Below, in pieces: positions 1-7,525 of a DNA stretch of 23,774 bases. The notes beneath the pieces are model-generated. The model ran no database searches, was not told where the DNA came from, and saw only the letters and a program-made list of their open reading frames with translations. Position 1 is the first letter of the stretch, and every line of letters begins with the position of its first letter. Position numbers and translations under genes: made by a program. Where the stretch lies: contig CAJKWK010000046.1 of assembly GCA_905203555.1 (NCBI GenBank), positions 1 through 23,774 on the forward strand, read 5' to 3'. This stretch comes from an uncultured Lachnospiraceae bacterium (GTDB lineage: Bacteria > Bacillota > Clostridia > Lachnospirales > Lachnospiraceae).

Positions 1-55
1 AGACTCAAAATCTTGCGTAGGTGACTACGTATGGGTTCAAGTCCCATCATCCGCA
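1..55 (+). tRNA. tRNA-Leu(CAA), 3' part only (cut by the left edge)
   Basis: The window opens inside the anticodon arm. AGA (1-3), a seven-base loop CTCAAAA (4-10) and TCT (11-13) put anticodon CAA at 6-8. A long variable arm follows: CGTAG (16-20), loop GTGA, CTACG (25-29), which is the mark of a class II tRNA. The T arm is ATGGG (31-35), TTCAAGT, CCCAT (43-47). The acceptor 3' strand is 48-54 and the discriminator is A55, as expected for leucine. CCA is not encoded. The 5' half lies outside the window. Confidence 0.93.
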
Positions 56-60
56 TTGAA

Positions 61-102
61 AAGAACTGATTATTACAGTAGTTGTAATTCAGTTCTTTTT
101 TT
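61..102 (+). terminator. Rho-independent terminator after tRNA-Leu
   Basis: A perfect 9-bp stem, AAGAACTGA (61-69) with TCAGTTCTT (89-97), is extended by an inner ATTAC/GTAAT pairing (72-76 with 84-88). The 3' arm runs into a T tract ending at about 102. It begins five bases after the tRNA. Confidence 0.88.
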
Positions 103-115
103 CGATACATACAAT
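88..115 (+). promoter_or_regulatory. weak candidate promoter for aroE
   Basis: TACAAT at 110-115 matches the -10 consensus at five of six bases. The only -35 candidate at a usable distance is TTCAGT (88-93, 16-bp spacer), which is poor and lies in the tRNA terminator's 3' arm. Transcription would start near 122, leaving a leader of about 20 bases. Read-through from the tRNA is the alternative. Confidence 0.25.
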
Positions 116-125
116 TTAACGCATT

Positions 126-132
126 AAAGGAG
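126..132 (+). promoter_or_regulatory. Shine-Dalgarno site that fixes the TTG start of aroE
   Basis: AAAGGAG at 126-132 lies 9 bases before TTG 142 but 18 bases before the in-frame ATG 151. The spacing favours initiation at TTG. Confidence 0.6.
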
Positions 133-141
133 AAAAGAGAG

Positions 142-1011
142 TTGAAAGATATGATTACAGGACATACGAAACTGACAGGACTGCTTGGAAGTCCTGTGGA
201 ACACAGCATTTCACCAATGATGCACAATGAATCTTTTCGGGTTCTGGGACTGGATTATGCGTATCTGGCATTCGATGTGGGAGAGCAGGAATTGGAAACA
301 GCAGTGGAAGGATTGAAAGCGCTGAAGGTCAAAGGGTTTAATCTGACTATGCCAAATAAGAACCGTATGTGTCATTTGTGTGATCGGTTATCACCGGCGG
401 CAGAGATTATCGGAGCGGTGAATACGGTAGAAAATCGAAATGGAGAACTGGTCGGCCATAGCACGGACGGCAGCGGATATATGCTGGCAGTAAAAAATGC
501 CGGATATGATATTATTGGAAAGAAGATGACATTGTTCGGGGCAGGCGGAGCCGGAACTTCTATTTTCGTGCAGGCGGCTTTGGATGGTGTGGCTGAGATC
601 AGTGTTTTTAATCGGAGAACTCCTTTTTTTGAACGGGCGGAGCAGATTATCAGAAAATTAAATGAGCGGACCTCTTGTAAGATCCGCTTGTATGATTATG
701 AAGATGTATCTGTTTTGCGAAGAGAAATCGGTGATAGTGCAATTCTTACAAATGCAACATCTGTTGGAATGGCCCCGAATCTTGAAGACTGCATATTAAA
801 AGATTCATCCATGCTGCACCCGGATTTGATTGTTTCGGATGTGATTTATAATCCAAAAGAAACAAAATTGTTGAAGATGGCAAAAGAAGCGGGGTGCCGT
901 ACTTTTAATGGAATGTATATGCTGTTGTATCAAGGGGCAGAGGCTTTTCGAATCTGGACAGGACAGGAAATGCCTGTGGAGCATATCAAACAGATGTTTT
1001 TTGCATCGTAA
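142..1011 (+). CDS. aroE: shikimate dehydrogenase, YdiB-like (shikimate/quinate) subtype
   Basis: This 289-residue cytoplasmic enzyme interconverts 3-dehydroshikimate and shikimate in the chorismate pathway. The N-terminal substrate domain has HSISP (21-25) and MPNK with the catalytic Lys73. TDG with Asp109 follows. The Rossmann fold carries GAGGAG (133-138), and NATSVGM and YQGAEAF are further family signatures. MPNKN in place of the usual IPYK, and FNRRTPFF after the cofactor loop, resemble the YdiB branch, which also takes quinate and can use NAD or NADP. Substrate and cofactor choice are therefore inferred. The start is TTG, supported by the Shine-Dalgarno spacing. It follows a tRNA terminator and ends 10 bases before a convergent gene. 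No other shikimate-pathway gene is in the window, so this may be an accessory rather than the sole AroE. Confidence 0.92.
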   Translation: MKDMITGHTKLTGLLGSPVEHSISPMMHNESFRVLGLDYAYLAFDVGEQELETAVEGLKALKVKGFNLTMPNKNRMCHLCDRLSPAAEIIGAVNTVENRNGELVGHSTDGSGYMLAVKNAGYDIIGKKMTLFGAGGAGTSIFVQAALDGVAEISVFNRRTPFFERAEQIIRKLNERTSCKIRLYDYEDVSVLRREIGDSAILTNATSVGMAPNLEDCILKDSSMLHPDLIVSDVIYNPKETKLLKMAKEAGCRTFNGMYMLLYQGAEAFRIWTGQEMPVEHIKQMFFAS

Positions 1012-1021
1012 AAGTTATATT

Positions 1022-1666
1022 TCAGGAAAAGAATATTTCATCTGCAAGGGGTTCCAATGTCAAAAGTTCCGGGAGGGAGTTAATTCTGTGGGCAGCATCT
1101 GGAACCTCACCAAATCCATAGGTAGCAAAGATGAAGGGGATTCCTGCTGCTTTGCAGGCATCGGCATCTCCCTGAGTATCGCCCACATATACGACCTTCT
1201 GCAGGCGGTTGCGTTCCATCAGAGTGCGGATTGTCTGTCCTTTGGAAGTATGGGTCTGGCCGTAACATAAAGTATCCTGAAAATAAGGCTCTAAATGGCA
1301 GGAACGGAGCAGAACTTCAATATAACCGCATTGACAGTTGCTGACAATGTAGAGCTTTGTTTTATGCGAAAGCTCCTGAAGTGTTTGTAATACACCTTCG
1401 TATAAAGTGCCTGGTTTGGTTTCTAAAAGTGTATTTTCATATTTAAAACAGAGATCGCCGATACGGTTTTTCTCTTCTTCTGCGAGTTGAGGGAAGAGTG
1501 CGTTGTAGATCTCTTCCATTGTTTTGCCGAACAATCCTTTCAATATATCACCATTGATGTGCAGATCTAAATCAGAAGCATCGCGAATCGCCTGATTCCA
1601 AGCTTCGGCAACAGTTTCTGTAGAATCCCAGAGTGTTCCGTCTACATCAAATATTATTCCATCCAT
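1022..1666 (-). CDS. HAD-family phosphatase (phosphoglycolate phosphatase-like)
   Basis: This 214-residue haloacid dehalogenase-superfamily hydrolase is probably a cytosolic phosphatase for a small phosphorylated metabolite. All four HAD motifs are visible. Motif I is DVDGT with the nucleophile Asp7 and the acid/base Asp9. Motif II is Ser109 in YIVSN. Motif III is Lys142 in TSKGQ. Motif IV is GDTQGD with Asp163 and Asp167. A helical cap lies between motifs I and II (about 15-85), as in the Gph/PgmB class. Sequence alone does not separate phosphoglycolate phosphatase from beta-phosphoglucomutase or nucleotidase relatives, so no symbol is given. The ATG is preceded by a strong AGGAGGATG site. 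It faces aroE with only 10 bases between the stops and no room for a separate terminator. Confidence 0.88.
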   Translation of the reverse strand: MDGIIFDVDGTLWDSTETVAEAWNQAIRDASDLDLHINGDILKGLFGKTMEEIYNALFPQLAEEEKNRIGDLCFKYENTLLETKPGTLYEGVLQTLQELSHKTKLYIVSNCQCGYIEVLLRSCHLEPYFQDTLCYGQTHTSKGQTIRTLMERNRLQKVVYVGDTQGDADACKAAGIPFIFATYGFGEVPDAAHRINSLPELLTLEPLADEIFFS

Positions 1667-1688
1667 AATTTCATCCTCCTTTCACTTC

Positions 1689-1717
1689 ACTATAGCACAA
1701 AAAGATACTTTTAAAAA
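1689..1717 (-). promoter_or_regulatory. candidate promoter for the HAD gene
   Basis: Read on the minus strand, TATAGT (1694 down to 1689) is a five-of-six -10 match, placed about 20 bases upstream of the Shine-Dalgarno site. The -35 region 17 bp further up is only T-rich. It is back-to-back with the polA promoter. Confidence 0.35.
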
Positions 1718-1737
1718 GAATCTTTTTAGTGTATACT
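1709..1737 (+). promoter_or_regulatory. candidate promoter for the polA operon
   Basis: TATACT at 1732-1737 is a good -10, with a weak T-rich -35 (TTTTAA, 1709-1714) at 17 bp. An AAAAAGAT/ATCTTTTT inverted repeat (1699-1706 and 1720-1727) covers the -35 region. A near-perfect 16-base palindrome (1725-1740) overlaps the -10. Whether either binds a regulator is unknown. Confidence 0.4.
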
Positions 1738-1800
1738 AAACTAGGATTAAAAGCGTAAAAAGAAGTGTAAAATCGAGAAACATAAAAGAGGAATCGTGCG

Positions 1801-4416
1801 ATGAGTGATAAAATTGTTTTGATAGACGGACATAGTATTTTAAATCGAGCATTTTACGGAGTGCCGGATCTGACAAACGCAGAGGGACTGCACACCAATG
1901 CGATCTATGGTTTTTTGAATATTATGTTTAAGATTTTAGATGAGGAAAAGCCGGAATATTTGACTGTTACATTTGATGTACATGCGCCTACGTTTCGGCA
2001 TCAGATGTTTGCGGATTATAAAGGAACCCGAAAACCTATGGCAGAAGAACTCCGGCAGCAGGTTCCGGTGATGAAGGAAGTTCTTAAGGCAATGGGAATT
2101 GCAACTATTGAAAAAGCCGGTCTGGAGGCGGATGATCTGCTGGGAACAATTTCCCGGATGTGTGAAGAGAAAGGACTGGAAGTTTCTATTATTTCCGGAG
2201 ACCGGGATACGCTTCAGCTTGCGACAGAGAAGGTGAAGATCCGGATTCCGAAAACCAAACAGGGGCGTACCGAAGTAGAGGATTATTATGCGTCTGATGT
2301 GGAAAGCGTGATGGGGGTAACTCCTCAAGAGTTTATCGATGTAAAGGCTTTGATGGGAGATGCTTCGGATAATATTCCGGGAGTGCCGGGAATCGGAGAA
2401 AAAACGGCTACTAAGATCATTGCACTATATGGAACCATTGAAAATGCTTATGCTCATGTATCTGAATTGAAACCGCCGAGGGCAAGTAAAAATCTTCAGG
2501 AATTTTGGGAACAGGCCTGCATGAGTAAGGCATTGGCAACAATTGACGTACATGCAGATCTTGTTTTTGAACTGGAAGAAGCCCGCTATGGGAATCCATA
2601 TACAAAAGAAGCGCATGATTATTTTCAAAGACTTCAGTTTAAAAATCTGTTGGGTAGATTTGATGTGGAGGCAACTTCCAATCAGATTGAGAAAGCGTTC
2701 CGTGAGGTGACAGGCAAAGCGGAGATAGAGCAAGTATTTGCCAGGGCAAAAGAGGCGGAAACGGTTGGAGTTTCGATTTCAGAAGACGATGGAAATGTAT
2801 TGCCGTTGTTTGCACATGCATCCGGATATGGACGAATTGCAGTTGCTTTTGGAGCAGCAGACATTTATTCTATCCCATGCGATATGGATGTGACGATGGA
2901 GGAACTGTTTGGGCATTTACAGGAAGTGGCGGCATCGGTCAAAAGGTTTGTGATGTTTGATCTGAAAAAGTATCTTCCGGTGATTACCATTCAAAATCCG
3001 GAACGATGTTTTGATGCAACGGTGGCGGCGTATCTGCTCAATCCTTTGAAAAATGATTATACGTATGAAGATGTTGCGCGGGAACAGCTGCATTTGCTGA
3101 TTGATGAGAATGCAGATAAAGTTCTGACTTCCTGTTACGAAGCATACACTGCGTTTGCCGCAGCAGATCCTTTAACGGAAAAGTTAAAAGAAACAGAAAT
3201 GTACGGATTGTTTACTGAGATAGAGATGCCGCTTGTTTTCACACTGTATGATATGGAACAGGCAGGAATCCAGGTGGGGGCAGAAGAACTGAAGGATTAC
3301 GGAGACCGACTTGGCAGTCAGATTGCAGCCTTAGAACAAGAAATCTATGCTTTGGCGGGAGAAGAATTTAATATCAATTCGCCGAAACAACTGGGGGTCA
3401 TTCTGTTTGAAAAAATGGGACTTCCGGGTGGAAAGAAGACGAAGACGGGATATTCAACGGCAGCAGATGTATTGGAGAAACTGGCGCCGGAGGCTCCGGT
3501 TGTGGATAAGATTTTGGAGTATCGTCAGTTGAGTAAATTAAAATCCACTTATGCAGATGGATTGGCGAATTATATCCGTACAGATGGCAGGATACATGGC
3601 AAGTTTAACCAGACAATTACGGCAACCGGGCGAATCAGCAGTACTGAGCCGAATTTACAGAACATTCCGGTGCGGATGGAATTGGGACGACTGATTCGAA
3701 AAGTGTTTGTTCCAAAGGAAGGATATGTATTTCTGGATGCAGACTACTCTCAGATTGAGCTGCGGATTTTGGCACATTGCTCAGGTGATGAACAATTGAT
3801 CCGAGCGTATCGTGAGGCACAGGACATACATCGAATGACAGCATCACAGGTATTTCATATTCCATTTGATGAAGTGACAGAGCTGCAGAGACGGAATGCA
3901 AAGGCTGTTAATTTCGGAATTGTATATGGTATCAGTTCTTTTGGGTTGAGTCAGGATCTGAGTATAACCAGAAAAGAGGCTGCTCAGTATATCGATCGTT
4001 ATTTTGAAACTTATCCGGGAATCAAACAGTTTTTGGACGAACAGGTGGAACATGCGAAGGAAAACGGGTATGTAGTTACATTGTTTGGCCGCCGCAGACC
4101 GGTTCCGGAGTTAAAGTCCAGCAATTTTATGCAGAGGAGTTTTGGAGAACGGGTTGCAATGAATGCACCGATTCAGGGAACAGCTGCTGATATCATTAAA
4201 ATTGCAATGATCGGTGTCAATCGGCAATTGCATGCACGAGGACTGAAATCCCGGCTGCTCCTGCAGGTTCATGATGAACTGCTGATTGAGACGCATCTGG
4301 AAGAAGTTGCGGAAGTGACAGAGATATTAAAAACACAGATGGAGCAGGCTACAGAGTTGAAAGTACCTTTGATTGCAGAGGTTCATTCCGGACAGAGCTG
4401 GTATGAGGCAAAATAA
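1801..4416 (+). CDS. polA: DNA polymerase I with a degenerate 3'-5' exonuclease domain
   Basis: This 871-residue polymerase fills gaps and removes RNA primers in repair and lagging-strand maturation. The N-terminal 5' nuclease (about 1-300) shows DGHSILNRAF, EADD, SGDRD and GDASDNIPGVPGIG. The middle domain (about 300-460) keeps the fold, but the FDTET metal-binding motif is replaced by VSISED and the NLKYD aspartate by KKYL. Proofreading is therefore probably absent, as in many Firmicute PolA proteins. The polymerase domain is intact: motif A DYSQIE with Asp648, motif B RRNAKAVNFGIVYG (697-710, with Lys701 and Phe705), and motif C VHDE with Asp825. A Phe rather than Tyr at 705 predicts discrimination against dideoxynucleotides. 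Length matches the family. It heads an operon, with coaE starting two bases after its stop. Confidence 0.97.
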   Translation: MSDKIVLIDGHSILNRAFYGVPDLTNAEGLHTNAIYGFLNIMFKILDEEKPEYLTVTFDVHAPTFRHQMFADYKGTRKPMAEELRQQVPVMKEVLKAMGIATIEKAGLEADDLLGTISRMCEEKGLEVSIISGDRDTLQLATEKVKIRIPKTKQGRTEVEDYYASDVESVMGVTPQEFIDVKALMGDASDNIPGVPGIGEKTATKIIALYGTIENAYAHVSELKPPRASKNLQEFWEQACMSKALATIDVHADLVFELEEARYGNPYTKEAHDYFQRLQFKNLLGRFDVEATSNQIEKAFREVTGKAEIEQVFARAKEAETVGVSISEDDGNVLPLFAHASGYGRIAVAFGAADIYSIPCDMDVTMEELFGHLQEVAASVKRFVMFDLKKYLPVITIQNPERCFDATVAAYLLNPLKNDYTYEDVAREQLHLLIDENADKVLTSCYEAYTAFAAADPLTEKLKETEMYGLFTEIEMPLVFTLYDMEQAGIQVGAEELKDYGDRLGSQIAALEQEIYALAGEEFNINSPKQLGVILFEKMGLPGGKKTKTGYSTAADVLEKLAPEAPVVDKILEYRQLSKLKSTYADGLANYIRTDGRIHGKFNQTITATGRISSTEPNLQNIPVRMELGRLIRKVFVPKEGYVFLDADYSQIELRILAHCSGDEQLIRAYREAQDIHRMTASQVFHIPFDEVTELQRRNAKAVNFGIVYGISSFGLSQDLSITRKEAAQYIDRYFETYPGIKQFLDEQVEHAKENGYVVTLFGRRRPVPELKSSNFMQRSFGERVAMNAPIQGTAADIIKIAMIGVNRQLHARGLKSRLLLQVHDELLIETHLEEVAEVTEILKTQMEQATELKVPLIAEVHSGQSWYEAK

Positions 4417-4418
4417 AG

Positions 4419-5003
4419 ATGAAAGTGATTGGAATTACCGGGGGCGTCGGCTCCGGAAAAAGCGCAGTTTTAACATATTTAAATACAAAGTATGGAGCAG
4501 TGATCTGTCAGTTGGATGATGTGGCAAAAAAACTGCAAAAAAAAGGAACTCGTTGTTATCAGAACATCATAGAGGTATTTGGTGAACAGATTTTGGAACC
4601 ATCCGGGGAATTGGATCGAAAAGCGTTGGGAAAGCTTGTTTTTCAAAATGAGGAACAACTGCAGAAACTGAATGCAATTGTACATCCGGAAGTGAAAAGG
4701 GCTGTACAGCAGGAAATCGCAGAACGGGAAGAAGAGTCGATTCCGTTGTTTGTGATTGAAGCGGCATTGCTGCCGACAGCAGGATATGAAACAATCTGTG
4801 ATGAGATGTGGTATGTTTACACAGAAGAATCTGTGCGCAGAGAACGTTTGAAATGTTCGCGTGGTTATACTGAGGAAGAGATTACAGATATGATGCGATC
4901 CCAACCCGAGGAAACAGTGTTTCGTCAGTTCTGTGATGTGGTGCTGGATAACAGTGGATCTTTTGAAGATACAAAGAAACAGATAGGAGAGTTATTGATA
5001 TGA
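4419..5003 (+). CDS. coaE: dephospho-CoA kinase
   Basis: This 194-residue enzyme phosphorylates the 3'-hydroxyl of dephospho-CoA with ATP, the last step of coenzyme A synthesis. The P-loop GGVGSGKS (8-15) is at the N terminus. DDVAKKL, a HPEVK segment in the CoA-binding domain, and the C-terminal DNSGSFEDTKKQI are typical of CoaE. Length is normal. The start lies two bases after polA and its last four bases overlap walJ, so translational coupling is likely. polA-coaE adjacency is also known in Bacillus (with other genes between) and supports the call. Confidence 0.95.
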   Translation: MKVIGITGGVGSGKSAVLTYLNTKYGAVICQLDDVAKKLQKKGTRCYQNIIEVFGEQILEPSGELDRKALGKLVFQNEEQLQKLNAIVHPEVKRAVQQEIAEREEESIPLFVIEAALLPTAGYETICDEMWYVYTEESVRRERLKCSRGYTEEEITDMMRSQPEETVFRQFCDVVLDNSGSFEDTKKQIGELLI

Positions 5004-5797
5004 GAATGTGCAGTATTGCCAGTGGAAGCAGCGGCAACTGTATTTATGTGGGAAGTGATAATACCCATCTATTGGTCGACACAGGAATCAGCAAGAAACG
5101 AATAGAAGAAGGTTTGAAAGAACTGGATGTAAAAGGAGAAGAGTTGAATGGGATTCTTGTGACCCATGAACATTCGGATCACATTCAGGGGCTGGGGGTG
5201 TTCAGCCGAAAGTACGGTGTGCCCATCTATGCTACAAAAGGAACCTTAGAAGGAATACAGGCAAGCTCTTCACTGGGGAAGATGCCGGAAGGCTTGTATC
5301 ATCCGATTGTCATTGATGAAAAATTTAACATTGGCGACATTACGGTGGATCCTTTTCGGATTTCACATGATGCCAGACAGCCCTCGGGCTATCGCATGGA
5401 ATGTGGAGGAAAGGCGGCAGCTGTTGCGACGGACCTGGGGATGTACGATGATTACATAGTAAATAAACTGACCGGACTGGATGCTATTTTGCTGGAGGCC
5501 AATCATGATGTGCATATGCTGGAAGTAGGTGGTTATCCTTATCCGCTGAAAAGAAGAATTTTGGGTAAAAAAGGGCATTTATCAAATGAATTGTCCGGAA
5601 TGCTGCTTTGTGATATACTACATGATAATTTGAAACATATTGTATTAGGACATTTGAGCAAGGAAAATAATTACGCAAGACTTGCGTATGAAACTGTGAA
5701 ACTGGAAGTTACACTGGGAGATAATCCGTATAAAGGAGAAGAACTGAATATGCGGGTTGCAAATCGCGACAGTGTTTCTGATATATTATTTTTTTAA
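5000..5797 (+). CDS. walJ: metallo-beta-lactamase-fold hydrolase of the WalJ/YycJ family
   Basis: This 265-residue cytosolic protein has the metallo-hydrolase motif THEHSDH (His56, His58, Asp60, His61), later metal ligands in RISHDA and EANHD, and a C-terminal GHLSKENN. The N terminus, IASGSSGNCIYV, is the WalJ/YycJ signature. Family members are Mn/Zn 5'-3' exonuclease-like enzymes linked to DNA repair and cell-wall homeostasis in Bacillus and Streptococcus. That role is transferred by family, not shown here. In those species the gene sits with walRK; here it overlaps coaE (ATGA) and follows polA, a context that suits DNA metabolism. A second in-frame ATG at 5006 is possible. Confidence 0.85.
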   Translation: MRMCSIASGSSGNCIYVGSDNTHLLVDTGISKKRIEEGLKELDVKGEELNGILVTHEHSDHIQGLGVFSRKYGVPIYATKGTLEGIQASSSLGKMPEGLYHPIVIDEKFNIGDITVDPFRISHDARQPSGYRMECGGKAAAVATDLGMYDDYIVNKLTGLDAILLEANHDVHMLEVGGYPYPLKRRILGKKGHLSNELSGMLLCDILHDNLKHIVLGHLSKENNYARLAYETVKLEVTLGDNPYKGEELNMRVANRDSVSDILFF

Positions 5798-5842
5798 AAA
5801 CAATGAAAACACAGCAGATGAAGAACAAGGAGGGAATTCATC

Positions 5843-6115
5843 ATGAAAAAATGTATCGTAACTGTATTGGGAAAAGATACTGTAGGTATTATTGCAAAGG
5901 TGTGCACGTATCTTGCTGATAATAAAATTAATATTCTGGATATTTCTCAGACGATCATTCAGGGGTATTTTAATATGATGATGATTGTGGATGTCTCTGA
6001 AATAAAAAAAGATTTTACGGCAATCTGTGATGACCTGGATGCACTGGGAGAAGAAATCGGCGTTACGATTCACTGTCAGAGAGAAGAAATCTTTGAAAAA
6101 ATGCACCGTCTGTAG
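5843..6115 (+). CDS. ACT domain protein, UPF0237 family
   Basis: This 90-residue protein is a single ACT domain. VTVLGKDTVGIIAKV (residues 6-20) is the first strand, the ligand-binding turn and the start of helix 1. The ILDISQTIIQGYFNM stretch is typical of the GcvR-like subgroup. ACT domains usually bind amino acids and regulate a partner. No ligand is known for UPF0237. A strong AAGGAGGG site lies 8 bases before the ATG. The next gene begins about ten bases later and encodes UPF0210, its usual neighbour, so the two probably act together. Function is not assigned. Confidence 0.9.
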   Translation: MKKCIVTVLGKDTVGIIAKVCTYLADNKINILDISQTIIQGYFNMMMIVDVSEIKKDFTAICDDLDALGEEIGVTIHCQREEIFEKMHRL

Positions 6116-6127
6116 GGGGTATGAATG

Positions 6128-7492
6128 ATGATAAACATGTATGAAGTTACAGAAACAAATAAAATGATCGAGCATGAGAATCTGGATGTGCGTACGATCA
6201 CACTGGGAATCAGCCTTCTGGACTGCATAGATTCTGATCTTCAGGAGTTGAATCGAAAGATTTATGAAAAGATTACAACTGTTGCGAAAAATCTGGTCAG
6301 CACCGGAGAAGAAATCGAAAAAGAGTTTGGGATTCCGATTGTAAATAAGAGAATCTCAATTACTCCGATTGCGCTGGTGGGCGCGGCAGCCTGCAAGAGC
6401 CCGGAAGATTATGTGAGTATTGCCCGTACGCTGGATAAGGCAGCAAAAGAAGTTGGCGTGAATTTTATCGGGGGATATTCTGCGTTGGTTTCCAAAGCAA
6501 TGACGCCTTCTGATGAAAATCTGATTCGCTCCATTCCACAGGCGTTGGCTGAGACAGAGAGAATCTGCAGTTCGGTGAATGTGGGATCCACAAAAACCGG
6601 TATCAATATGGATGCGGTCAGACTTTGCGGAGAAATGGTGAAGGCGGCAGCAGAGGCAACTGCGGATCAGGATTCTCTTGGCTGTGCAAAACTGGTTGTA
6701 TTCTGTAACGCACCGGATGATAATCCGTTCATGGCGGGTGCTTTCCTGGGAGTAACAGAAGGTGATTCTGTAATCAATGTCGGTGTCAGTGGACCGGGTG
6801 TTGTGAAAAAAGCGCTGGAAAAGGTGCGTGGAAAAGGTTTTGAAGAGCTTTGCGAGATGATCAAGAAGACAGCGTTTAAGGTGACACGAGTGGGACAGCT
6901 TGTAGCAGGAGAAGCATCCAAGCGTCTGGGAGTTCCTTTTGGAATCGTAGACTTATCACTTGCGCCGACTCCGGCAATCGGAGACAGTGTGGCAGAGATT
7001 TTGGAAGAAATCGGTCTGGAGCGCGTGGGGGCTCCGGGAACTACAGCGGCATTGGCAATGCTGAATGATCAGGTGAAGAAAGGCGGCGTGATGGCATCTT
7101 CTTATGTAGGTGGATTGAGCGGTGCATTTATTCCGGTAAGTGAGGATCAGGGAATGATCGATGCAGTGAATGCGGGGTCACTGACATTGGAAAAGCTGGA
7201 GGCAATGACCTGCGTCTGCTCGGTAGGACTGGATATGATTGCGATTCCGGGAAAAACCAGTGCGGCTACCATCTCCGGAATCATTGCTGATGAAATGGCA
7301 ATCGGTATGGTGAATCAGAAGACAACAGCAGTGCGTTTGATTCCTGTAATCGGAAAAGATGTGGGAGATGTGGCTGAATTTGGTGGATTGTTGGGATATG
7401 CACCGATTATGCCGGTGAATTCATTTAGCTGTGAAGCATTTGTCAGCCGAAAAGGAAGAATTCCGGCGCCGATTCATAGCTTTAAAAATTAA
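6128..7492 (+). CDS. UPF0210/DUF711 protein (PFL-like fold), function unknown
   Basis: This 454-residue conserved protein belongs to UPF0210 (DUF711), annotated 'PFL family' because the fold recalls the pyruvate formate-lyase/ribonucleotide reductase barrel. Conserved stretches include LDVRTITLGISLLDC, GGYSALV, SSVNVGSTKTGINMDA, NVGVSGPGVVKKALE, VDLSLAPTPAIGDSVAE and the C-terminal PAPIHSFKN. I see no PFL-type C-terminal glycyl-radical loop, so radical chemistry should not be assumed. ATG 6125 is also possible. ATG 6128 sits 8 bases after the GGGGG core at 6115-6119 and better fits the N-terminus of relatives. Coupling with the upstream ACT gene suggests a ligand-regulated enzyme (inference). 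Confidence 0.9.
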   Translation: MINMYEVTETNKMIEHENLDVRTITLGISLLDCIDSDLQELNRKIYEKITTVAKNLVSTGEEIEKEFGIPIVNKRISITPIALVGAAACKSPEDYVSIARTLDKAAKEVGVNFIGGYSALVSKAMTPSDENLIRSIPQALAETERICSSVNVGSTKTGINMDAVRLCGEMVKAAAEATADQDSLGCAKLVVFCNAPDDNPFMAGAFLGVTEGDSVINVGVSGPGVVKKALEKVRGKGFEELCEMIKKTAFKVTRVGQLVAGEASKRLGVPFGIVDLSLAPTPAIGDSVAEILEEIGLERVGAPGTTAALAMLNDQVKKGGVMASSYVGGLSGAFIPVSEDQGMIDAVNAGSLTLEKLEAMTCVCSVGLDMIAIPGKTSAATISGIIADEMAIGMVNQKTTAVRLIPVIGKDVGDVAEFGGLLGYAPIMPVNSFSCEAFVSRKGRIPAPIHSFKN

Positions 7493-7525
7493 GATACAGA
7501 TGAACAAAAAGATTGAGAGTAGAAT

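Noticed and set aside
908..1270. 120-residue plus-strand frame spanning the aroE end and HAD gene
   Set aside because: Overlaps two well-supported genes in other frames and shows no ribosome site or family motif.
6128..7492. UPF0210 protein as a glycyl-radical pyruvate formate-lyase
   Set aside because: No obvious glycyl-radical loop near the C terminus and no activase gene nearby; the PFL label reflects fold resemblance.
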